Positions 57,201 through 64,000 of a stretch of 64,000 bases of DNA are shown here, one piece after another. Position 1 is the stretch's first letter, and every line of letters begins with the position of its first letter. Position numbers and translations under genes: made by a program. This DNA comes from Strongylocentrotus purpuratus (Eukaryota; Echinodermata; Echinoidea; Camarodonta; Strongylocentrotidae), in contig NW_022145594.1 of NCBI RefSeq assembly GCF_000002235.5, forward strand, positions 17,586,412-17,650,411. The letters are read 5' to 3'. The notes under the pieces were generated by a model. It was given only the letters and a program-made list of their open reading frames with translations. It made no database searches and was not told where the DNA came from.

Positions 57201-60200
57201 ACCATTGAGGTAGTTTTGCGATTAATTGTTGGGAGATTCCCCAATTTCAAATTTTTTAAAATTTGTTATTTGAAATAATCAGGGTGTGGATAGTTGCAAA
57301 CATCCACAACTAATGGAAAAGGTTGCCAACTTGCAGAAGAGGTTCAAAGAAAGACCCGATCCCACCGCTGACACCAATCTTAACGAGTCGATGCTTCCGC
57401 TCTTGAAAGACTTCTATCAAACGCAGGAGCAGAGAGATAACGTGGCGAAGGTGAGTTCTTTCAGTTGTCAAAATCCATGTTGAAGGCTCCTGGGGAGTGT
57501 TTCACAAAGACTAAGATCGACTCGAAGTTAGACCTAACTATGGCAGGCCTTTCATGCCACTAGTTCCTCTAAAAATTCCCGGCATTAGTTTCTTCAAGGG
57601 ATGTTCCTACTCTGGATGTGACTATCAATTAGGCAAGTCTTACAGTCCTAAAAGACCTCTTGCACCCAAGGTGACAAAAGTTCTCAGGATCCATGGTAAG
57701 GTCCATTGAAATATGAATGGATCTCGATCCCACTCCTGACACCACTCTTAACAAGTCGATGCTTCTGCTCCTGAAAGACTTCTATCAAACGCAGGAGCAA
57801 AGAGATAAGGTGGCGAAGGTGAGTTCAGTATACAGATAATGCCCAAACACCATTTAATGGCCTGTGCATTAAGGTTAATCAGAAAATCCCAACAAGTCCT
57901 ATTAAATCATTCTATGTCCGAAAAAATCTTTAAAGTATTACAATTGTTGTTTTGAATACCGCCCCCCCCCCCCCCCATTTTGAATATACATCTTTGTTCA
58001 TTTACTTGCATCATTCCTTTCAAGCTCATCCAATTTGAATGTATTAGAGCTATTTCATTTTGCTTGTTACTGATCTAGGGGGTGTTTCACAAAGATCCTA
58101 AGTTGGACTTAACAATTACGGAGAGCCGTTAGCACCTTTGAAAATATTTTAAAAGGCAAAAAATATTGATTCAAATCATTCATATTTTCAACTATCATGG
58201 GAGATTTCATGTTCTTGATGTGGAATTTATGAAAAGTCTGAAATACTTAAATATTTGCTTGTGAATATATTTTATTTTGAGGCTACAAATGGCACTCTAT
58301 AGTTTTTAAGTCCAACTTAGAGATAAGTTCAAGTTTGGATCTTTGTGAAACACCCCCCTGACATTGTTACAGGGAGAGATGAAAGCAACAGGTGGACCAA
58401 CCCTATCAGCTGAGGTGAAGGAGGCTCTGGATGTGAACTCAATCATTCCACTAGGTGAGAAAAAACAAACAAACATACAAGCAAATAAAAACTCAAACCA
58501 ACACACAAACCAAAACAAACACAAACCAACAAACAAATAAAAACAAATGAAAACAAACAAACAAACAAACAAAAACAAACAAACTAAAACAAGACACAAC
58601 CCAAAAACAGTAATCTAAAAGTAGGAGTTGTCTTCTTGGTAGGCATGAACAAACAAACAAACAATCAAACAAACACACACACACAAAATAAAAAAAATAA
58701 ACAACCACATAAACAAACAAACAAAACAAACAAACAAACAAACATAAACACAAACCAAAAACAGCAACAGTAATCTAAAAGTAGGAGTTGTCTTCTGGAT
58801 AGGCATGGCCTTATTTTTTTTTACCTGTTCACAACAGAGAACAGTCTATAGAACACATTTCAATTTCTGACGCAATAATCGACGACTGGAAGACTGGGGT
58901 AATTATCTTTCTGTTATGTGCTTAGTAGTAGTTGCTCTATGCAGAGCAAATTCATTTCATTTTCCACATAATATAACAATGATAAGATTATCACAATTAC
59001 AAACAAAATGATTTAACCAAAAATTAGCATTGAAACATCTTTGATATTGTTTTTTTTTTAGTCTTGTAATGCTAAATTATTTAGGTACAGGAAATGAAAT
59101 ATGAACGTACTTGGAAGCAATGCTTGTTGGGTGTATAGGTGCACACAATGATAATTTGATGATAATAAATACTAATAAACTTCTAGTTAACTTGAATGGA
59201 GACATCGTAGATGTCTGAAGCGCTATATAAATTATTATTATATTATTTTCTTTTCTTGTACATTCTTTGATGTTTTCTTGTGTATTAATTGGTACAGCAT
59301 TACGGCTCGGTAAACTAGAGCTCCTCTCTCAGCTGTACCCCGAGAAGCTCCTCCAATGTGTCCTTAAAGAACTGGACCTAGAGACAGCAATGGAAAGTGG
59401 TGAGTTTTAAAGCCTGTCTGTACTAGTTTGGCCAGGGGGATTAGACCTCCCTGCAAAGTCACGGACAGGTGGTTATCTCATCAAATCAGCTCTCAACTAA
59501 CTTAAGAAAAAGTTGATCATGGGGGACTAACAGGCACCGATTAGGCATTATTTGCTATATAGAGGGCACAAATAGCTATTAGACCTCCCTGCAAGGTCAC
59601 TAACAGGTGGTTATCTCATCAAATCAGCTCTCAATTAACAAAAGAAAAAGGGGATTATGGGGACCATAATTAGGCATTGTTTGCTATATATAGAGGGCAC
59701 ATATAAGAAGTGAAGTGGGGCTTTAACTCTTTACTCATATGCCACACAAATAATCTCCCCTGCCAGTTTTCGCGTTACACGATACATGCGCCATCAACGT
59801 TCGTTCCTAGGCACCCACGGTACGACAGAAATTTCCAAGATGTATGAGAATACCATTCTGCAGCTTCACAATAGAAGACCATAATGACAATGTCAAGTAG
59901 ATCTAATCCACATCAAATAGTGAAATGATGATGTGCCCGGACTTACCGGCAGCTACCAATTGCAAATCTTTGTATTATAGTGCCATGGTCAGTAAAAACC
60001 ATTTGGGAGCAAGGACTAAAAAAAAATCTTAAACCAACCTGCCTTGAAAGCAAAGTGTGGGCCTTTATTATGTGGTTAAAGTTAAAGACCAGTTTTGGAA
60101 ACGCCCCCCTCTCAAAAAATGAAATGGAAGCTCTTATTACCAATCATGTGAAAGAATATGTTTTGACTAATACGTGATGATACAAATTTTGCGGGAAACC

Positions 60201-62003
60201 GCCTACTAATTTATATATTTGGTAAATTATCATATCTATTTGGACCTGATAGATATCGCGCACGTGTCGTGTAGCCCCATATACATCTTTCTGTGTACAG
60301 TGCTTGTAACTTTACCAAGACTGGGCCAAATTTCTTATAATTTTGATGATTCCAGAACCTTGCAGTACACACCAATACTTATATGCTAGATGATCTTTTC
60401 TGATCGATTCCACAACGTTTCTTTTACAATGCAATCGCATGACCTGAACTGATCTTTACCTTTAAAAGCAGTTTTTAACCATTTCTAACTATTTAACCTT
60501 TCGTTACGCATCAAAGGACTAAATGTTTTTTGTCACTGTTATTTATCTATTTTGTAGCATTTCAAAATGTCTGGTTTTATACAGAACGTGACATCTGTGA
60601 ATGTAGCCTCGTCAACTGAACACAAATTCTTTTCTTTGAAGGTCTAAATGGGGAAGATGGGAAACCAACAGAAATCCTCAAACACTGGTCACTGTGCAGT
60701 CCCGAGACAGAAGAGGGTGCTAGATTTCTGAAGATGTTTTGTCGTCTTCTGTTCATCCACCAGCCATCAAAAGTGGTAGGTTAATCGTGAAGGAATTTGC
60801 TTGCTGAGAGTCTGAAAGATGTTACAGGCGCATAGTAGTCGGCTCTCTTGGGGAATTCGACACCGTTCAGGTGTTTACCCTATAACAGGCGTTGTCAATC
60901 ACCAGGATTAGCCTTCAGTTTTATGACCAAAATGCCTTATGTAATGCTTTGTATGAATAATTTCCTCATCCATTCCTCCATAAGGTAAAATCATTATCTC
61001 ACTTTTCCCTCACCCGAAGACTCTCCGAGAGACGAAAGGGTATTTCTTGATGGACCTACGGGTTCGCTGTGCGCAGACTTGTAAACACATTAATTGTATT
61101 TCCACCAAGTCTGGTGTCAGCGAATTATGGCCTTCTGCAGAGTCTTAAAGGTGCTAATCCTTTCGGGACAGGAACTTTTAACGGCTGTATTGATCACATC
61201 TTGTTCTTCAAATTGGCAATGATAGAATTTTCTTTTAATGCCACATTATTCTGATTAAATGTGATTTCTCTGATAAAAATATACATGAAAAGAAGAAGCT
61301 TTGTCAAAGCAGTTAAAAAAAATTAAAAATTGATTGAAAAACAATGATATTGAACCTTTCCATGTGTTGCCAATTTATAGATTTTTCAAAGTTGTGTTCC
61401 TTTTTATCTCTCCGTCATTTTTTATTTGAGTTTTAAGCCCCTCTGCACTAGTTTGGCCTGGAGGAATTAGACCTCCCTGGAAGGTCACTGGCAGGTGGTT
61501 ATCTCATCAAATCAGCTCTCAATAAATATAGGAAAAAGGGCATCATGGGGGATCAATAGGTATCGCTTAGGCACTGTTGGCTGTATAGAGGGCGCAAGTA
61601 ATTATAAGTAGTGCAGTGGGGCTTTAATACTTTGTAACTTTTTATCATGGTATTAAAGGCTTGAGATTGCATCACTCTCTTTGCCTCTTATTTTAATTTG
61701 CCTCCCTTTGTATTAATGCTTATGCCTTGGTCACAGATACCATTACGAACTGCTACGAACGCCGTACGAACGATTTTCAGACAATGGAAATTCGGGAAGA
61801 CAATGGAAAAACGGAGATTCGTACAAAATTATCGTTCGTACAAAACCTTTGTGACCGTAGCATTATATTCTCCAAAATCTTTGCCTTCTCTTGTCTTTTG
61901 TTGCTTCTGCTGGACGTGTATGCAGGTGGATGTTGTCAAGTTCTTTCAACAGTTACACCACACAGCTTCTGACATGTCAGCTTTCACCAGGAAGAGGCAC
62001 GGG
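44392..62003 (+). CDS. HPS6: HPS6-like BLOC-2 subunit (partial, 14 exons)
   Basis: Exons: 44392-44511, 46290-46391, 47386-47626, 48893-48995, 50756-50921, 52422-52533, 53089-53200, 55294-55438, 56568-56783, 57283-57450, 58373-58454, 59298-59399, 60642-60775, 61926-62003. All borders are AG/GT and all phases match, giving 627 codons without a stop. Aligned from memory, segments fit vertebrate HPS6: ISPVIKICITQDTHDVILVFYKNGLVKVFE (spanning a junction), GKRLVWVEERKEAGASGSG, FLMSDDRSVHSVSR, RVYSSESGTLLQEINL, and IIPLALRLGKLELLSQLYPE. HPS6 forms BLOC-2 with HPS3 and HPS5 and directs endosomal cargo to lysosome-related organelles, in urchins plausibly pigment granules. Vertebrate HPS6 is single-exon; this gene is split. 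The start exon is not found, and the C-terminal portion lies beyond the window. Similarity outside these blocks is weak, so identity is likely, not certain. Confidence 0.75.
44524..45420 (+). repeat. Degenerate tandem copies of HPS6 exon sequence in the following intron
   Basis: The exon contains GATCCATTCGGTATGGGGGT, GTCCAGGCCATCTCTTTGTC and CTCCTTAGAAGGAGGGGAAC. Related text recurs at 44528-44565, 44918-44945, 45035-45095, 45126-45165 and 45367-45420, for example 'gatccattcagtatggggg' and 'ctccttaaaaggaggggca'. A family-D MITE (44566-44848) and T/G runs (44948-44978) interrupt the series. Confidence 0.75.
44566..44848. mobile_element. MITE, family D
   Basis: Starts GGGTGTTTCGCAAAGATCC and ends TCTTTGTGAATCACTCC; interior as in the other family-D copies. 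Confidence 0.82.
45420..46025. mobile_element. Inverted-repeat element(s) in HPS6 intron
   Basis: GTTATCCAAATCAGACATCT at about 45595 is mirrored by AGATGTCTGATACGGGTAAT near 46000. To the left, 'atattgccccgag..gggcaatat' forms a hairpin and 'atcagaaatattgac' recurs at 55207. Boundaries are uncertain. Confidence 0.5.
46699..46721. repeat. Poly-G tract
   Basis: Run of about 23 G in the HPS6 intron, one of many long G or C runs in the window. Confidence 0.9.
46985..47204. repeat. Tandem repeat, three units of about 74 bp
   Basis: The unit contains 'agagtgattagtgcttatac', 'attaaacagagaccaaactt' and 'gtcgatgttcccgaagtgaa'. The second and third units are nearly identical, the first more diverged. 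Confidence 0.85.
48045..48400 (-). repeat. tRNA-derived SINE interrupted by another repeat
   Basis: 48045-48110 and 48278-48400 match the SINE at 21826-22020. The middle (48120-48277) matches 35621-35780, so a later element inserted into the SINE. Confidence 0.65.
48997..49200 (-). repeat. tRNA-derived SINE, partial, (AAT)n tail
   Basis: Shares 'tttatatagcgcttattaga', 'attattaccccggctttaac' and 'aattaattcctgccaggta' with the family. It starts directly at the donor of the HPS6 exon ending at 48995. Confidence 0.75.
49381..49595. mobile_element. Perfect foldback MITE
   Basis: CACTATGAATATGAC and GTCATATTCATAGTG ends enclose two near-identical inverted arms ('gtagacaaaggaacatccct' and its complement). 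A second copy is at 55507-55773. Confidence 0.85.
49779..50170. mobile_element. Family-C element
   Basis: TTAAAGATAAACTTGAGTTC at the left is mirrored by GAACTCAACTTCATCTTTAA at the right; interior with 'cccatatacatctttctgtg'. Confidence 0.82.
50952..51336. mobile_element. TTAA-type MITE, family A
   Basis: Starts GTAAAGGGATTGGGTACAG and ends AAACGATACCTTTAA. It lies 31 bp after the HPS6 exon ending at 50921. Confidence 0.85.
52702..53056. mobile_element. Family-C element just before an HPS6 exon
   Basis: The family interior and the right end CAACTTCATCTTTAA are present; the left arm is truncated at an A run. It ends 32 bp before the acceptor of exon 53089-53200. Confidence 0.8.
53211..53518. 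mobile_element. MITE, family D, right after an HPS6 donor
   Basis: Starts GGGTGTTTCACAAAGATCCC 10 bp beyond the donor at 53201; the right end is degraded. Confidence 0.8.
53629..53943 (-). repeat. tRNA-derived SINE, most complete copy
   Basis: In antisense it starts GGTGTTGTGGTCGAGTGG (box A) and has GGTTCGAGTCCC (box B) at tRNA-like spacing. The conserved body and an AAT-type tail follow. Confidence 0.8.
54230..54478 (-). repeat. tRNA-derived SINE
   Basis: (AAT)n at 54230-54256, then the family body and box-B sequence at the right (GGACTCGAACCGCGGACC on the plus strand). Confidence 0.8.
54491..54687 (+). mobile_element. TTAA-type MITE, family B
   Basis: TTAAAGCCCCACTGCACTAC and CTAGTGCAGACGGGCTTTAA ends, about 197 bp. 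Confidence 0.88.
55507..55773. mobile_element. Foldback MITE, second copy
   Basis: Ends CACTATGAACATGACGGAC / GTCCGTCATGTTCATAGTG; the arms meet near 55640. Open frames in both directions come from the palindrome. Confidence 0.85.
56030..56445. mobile_element. Inverted-repeat MITE, family L
   Basis: AGCTCGAAGATTGCCAAATA at the left is mirrored by TATTTGGCAATCTCGAGATG at the right. Inside are repeats of 'tatcccactatttggcaaaa'. Confidence 0.75.
57005..57180. repeat. (TTCTTG)n microsatellite and (AGT)n
   Basis: Long run of TTCTTG/TTCTTC units, then 'tagtagtagtag'. It lies in an HPS6 intron just upstream of exon 57283-57450. Confidence 0.95.
57716..57819 (+). pseudogene. Duplicated 3' part of an HPS6 exon
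   Basis: About 104 nt closely match the end of exon 57283-57450 including its donor, and would read DPTPDTTLNKSMLLLLKDFY...DKVAK followed by GTGAGT. The 5' half of the exon is missing. In frame, a TGA lies just upstream (57713-57715) with no AG acceptor between it and the copy, so it is unlikely to be spliced as an in-frame exon. Confidence 0.75.
58079..58358. mobile_element. MITE, family D, abutting an HPS6 acceptor
   Basis: GGTGTTTCACAAAGATCC and GGATCTTTGTGAAACACC ends. It stops 14 bp before exon 58373-58454, so part of that acceptor's upstream region, including a likely branch point, is transposon-derived. Confidence 0.88.
58456..58765. repeat. (CAAA)n-rich tract with a duplicated 40-bp block
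   Basis: CAAACAAA-type repeats enclose two copies of 'acagtaatctaaaagtagga' and 'gttgtcttct' (near 58608 and 58768). Confidence 0.85.
58915..59165. repeat. Repeat J, uninterrupted copy
   Basis: Matches 12560-12666 plus 13204-13350 without the family-H insert, and so gives the pre-insertion state. Confidence 0.7.
59407..59726 (-). mobile_element. TTAA-type MITE, family B, with internal duplication
   Basis: Begins TTAAAGCCTGTCTGTACTAG seven bases after the exon donor and ends GTGGGGCTTTAA. The block 'agacctccctgcaaggtcac' and what follows is present twice (near 59445 and 59581). Confidence 0.82.
60265..60465. mobile_element. Family-C half element
   Basis: Contains 'ccccatatacatctttctgt' to 'tgatctttacctttaa', one arm only. 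Confidence 0.75.
61432..61627 (-). mobile_element. TTAA-type MITE, family B
   Basis: TTAAGCCCCTCTGCACTAG and GCAGTGGGGCTTTAA ends. Confidence 0.85.
61722..61865. mobile_element. Short MITE with TGGTCACA ends
   Basis: ATGCCTTGGTCACAGAT and TTTGTGACCGTAGCAT are inverted ends, with 'acgaacgattttc' / 'aattatcgttcgt' inside. It lies 60 bp before exon 61926-62003. Confidence 0.7.
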
Positions 62004-62012
62004 GTGAGTGGA

Positions 62013-63733
62013 ACGCGTCTCCTTTTTCTTTTAACCCTTTAAAGATATTATGTCCCTTTTGCAGCCAACATCAAATTCTGTAGAACTTTGCAGGAATTAC
62101 GAATATGTCATGTATGTCCTATCTGTGAAATTTAAATATTAGGCCTAAAATAAAAACTTGTTGCATTGCCCTTTGGGTGCCAAAACATGGGTCGGTCGGT
62201 CAGAAAAGTTATTTATTTTTTAAAACTTTTTTTTGGTCGCCCATTCTGGGCCGATATTTTTTTTCAGATTTGAATGTTTTTGTGTTTTTTTTCTGTTTTT
62301 TTCCCGCCCTCTTTTGGCTGATATTTCTAAGTTTTTAATGCTTTAATACATGTGTTTCACATTATTCCATTGATATCTTTTTCACCTTATAATTATCCAT
62401 GGCTTGCACGAGTGAGAATTTTGGAATAATTTGATTTTATGCATTTATACGCATTTAAACAAACAAAATACATATTTTTTTATTCATTAATATCAAAAAA
62501 TCTAAAAAAGGGTTTAAAAAAATTTCTTTTTTTTAAAGTGCCGACCGTAGATTTTCAGATTTTTGGGTCAGTCGCAAAGGGCAATGCAACAAGTTTTTAT
62601 TTTAGGCCTTAGCAGTGTCCTTATATTTAAATTATGCAAGGAAACCTGTTTACTTGATAGACTTCACTGTCAGACACTATTGAGTGACTGACTGGCTTTT
62701 TTTCATCTTTGGTAATAACATACATAAAATGAGCTGTAAAGAGTACATGAGCATTTGTCTACATCAATAACTCACGTCTTGTAATGGCTAAAATTAAACT
62801 GATTGAATCTTTGCGCAGCATAAAACGTATGACCATTCAGTACAATGGTCTGAAAAATCAGACTATTACCGGTACTGACTGGCTCTATAGCTCCTAAGTC
62901 AATTCGACAACTAATAGTCGCTATTTTCCTACTTACAGACATTTTCAAGCCTCCTTTTTTTAGGGAATTTCTCAATTAGTATTGTCTTCCAAATGCCATT
63001 GGAATTTAACCTTTTTTATTTTTTGGGCCTTCAAATGGGACATAGTACCTTTAAAGTGACTCGGTAACATTGCCTCAGATTCTGAAATAAAAATCCTGTA
63101 TTTAGCTCATGCTGCGATCATAATTATAAACCTTTAGGTCTGTCAGGAACCCCATGACTTTTACAAGCCCATCGCCTGTCTGATTATCAAGATATTTATG
63201 ATCGGAAATCTAAATTGTATTTTTTTTTTTTTACACTTTTTATAACACTACAGTCTATTGGGGAAAATGTGTTAGGTAAAAATGGTCACTCAAAGATGTT
63301 TACTTTTTTGATCATTTTGAAGCGTAATTTTTTAGGGCTTCAATAACACCATATCAGAGACACTGATAGCACGGTAAGTCATACGCGTCTCCTTTTTCTT
63401 TTAACCCTTTAAAGTGACTCAGTACCATTGCCTCAGATTCTGAAACAAAATCCTGGACTTAGCTCATGCTGCAATCATAATTATAAACCTTTAGGGCAGT
63501 CAGGAATCCCATGACTTTTACAAGCCGATCGCCTGTCTGATTATCAAGATATTTATGAACGGAAATCCATATTACATTTTTTGTTTTCCTAATGGTTTTT
63601 TATAACACTACAGTCTATTGGGGAAAATGAGTATGGTAAAACTGGTCACTCAAAGATTTTTACTATTTGGAAGCACTTCATGATCATTTTGAAGTGCAAT
63701 CTCAAATTTAACATTGTTAAACGATGCCTTTTA
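62013..63733. mobile_element. Compound block: duplicated family-A MITE, inserted family-H MITE and a nested TTA element
   Basis: A 32-bp direct repeat (acgcgtctcctttttctttt + aaccctttaaag) is at 62013-62044 and 63383-63414, each time leading into a family-A MITE (63051-63382 and 63409-63733). A family-H MITE (62038-63054) sits between the first copy of the 32-mer and its MITE at a TTAA. Inside it is a 469-bp element (62141-62609) with GGCCTAAAATAAAAACTTGT-type inverted ends and a TTA target. Confidence 0.8.
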
Positions 63734-63743
63734 GTTATCGCAG

Positions 63744-63870
63744 GAGGCGCGATAGCTCAGTGGTAGAGCAATCGTCTCGTAACACGTAGATCCCAGGTTC
63801 AAACTTCAAAATCAAGCCCATGCACTAGTGCCCTTTGGTAAGGCAATAACTCATCAATGCCAAGTTTACA
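63744..63870 (+). repeat. tRNA-derived SINE head
   Basis: GCGCGATAGCTCAGTGGTAG carries an RNA polymerase III box A, and CAGGTTCAAACTTC a slightly altered box B. The family core 'ggtaaggcaataactcatca' follows. It is not a functional tRNA, since the acceptor stem is not closed. Confidence 0.75.
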
Positions 63871-64000
63871 TTCAAATCTGGACGAAAAGCTGCATGAATT
63901 TAGGAATCGTGACCTGTGTCGTGATGTAGAGAGGTTTGAAATTCATTTTATCATTCCAAGTGGGTTTATGAATTCCAACTTATTTATGTCAAGGAAAAAT

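Noticed and set aside
56940-57278. Leu/Val- or Cys/Ser-rich and Arg/Thr-rich frames
   Set aside because: Translation of the (TTCTTG)n microsatellite.
58306-58806. Cys/Leu/Phe/Val-rich minus-strand frames
   Set aside because: They translate the (CAAA)n tract.
63747-63805. Possible functional tRNA gene
   Set aside because: Box A is good, but box B is altered, the acceptor stem does not pair, and the same unit recurs as a SINE elsewhere.
1-64000. CRISPR arrays, bacterial operons or phage-like modules
   Set aside because: The tandem arrays lack unique spacers between short repeats, and the genes are spliced animal genes.

Overview
The window looks like animal nuclear DNA, most likely from an echinoderm and probably a sea urchin. 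The reasons are intron-rich genes with metazoan orthologues, a very high density of small inverted-repeat DNA transposons and tRNA-derived SINEs, many (TACATG)n tracts, and long poly-G runs. The species call is an inference. No bacterial or organellar features are seen.

Layout, left to right. Positions 1-1390 are a satellite of 100-120 bp units. On the minus strand, 14640-2332 holds eight phase-matched exons of a single-pass membrane protein with a long cytoplasmic N-terminus, a transmembrane helix and an extracellular SEA domain. Its longest intron carries a 5 kb DNA transposon (4780-9770) that encodes a four-finger C2H2 protein. On the plus strand, 17084-25979 is a complete seven-exon VPS26C (DSCR3) gene of 297 codons. 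Positions 27000-33700 are a gene-free tract of nested DNA transposons, including three hAT-type elements with clear 8-bp target duplications. Positions 33779-35020 are an intact, intronless mevalonate kinase (MVK) reading frame packed between two foldback elements. Positions 36554-39143 are a short LTR element with two nearly identical 1,080-bp LTRs and a 430-bp interior. Positions 44392-62003 hold fourteen phase-matched exons of a gene I identify as HPS6 (BLOC-2 subunit), lacking its first exon and its 3' end in the window.

Functionally, VPS26C belongs to the Retriever/Commander endosomal recycling complex and HPS6 to BLOC-2, which delivers cargo to lysosome-related organelles such as pigment granules. 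MVK is a mevalonate-pathway enzyme. They are neighbours, and nothing in the sequence shows joint regulation. The most interesting signals are the SEA-domain gene with its 21-nt microexon, the MVK frame bounded by transposons on both sides, repeated copies of HPS6 exon sequence in its own introns, and several insertion histories that can be read step by step from target duplications and empty sites within the window.
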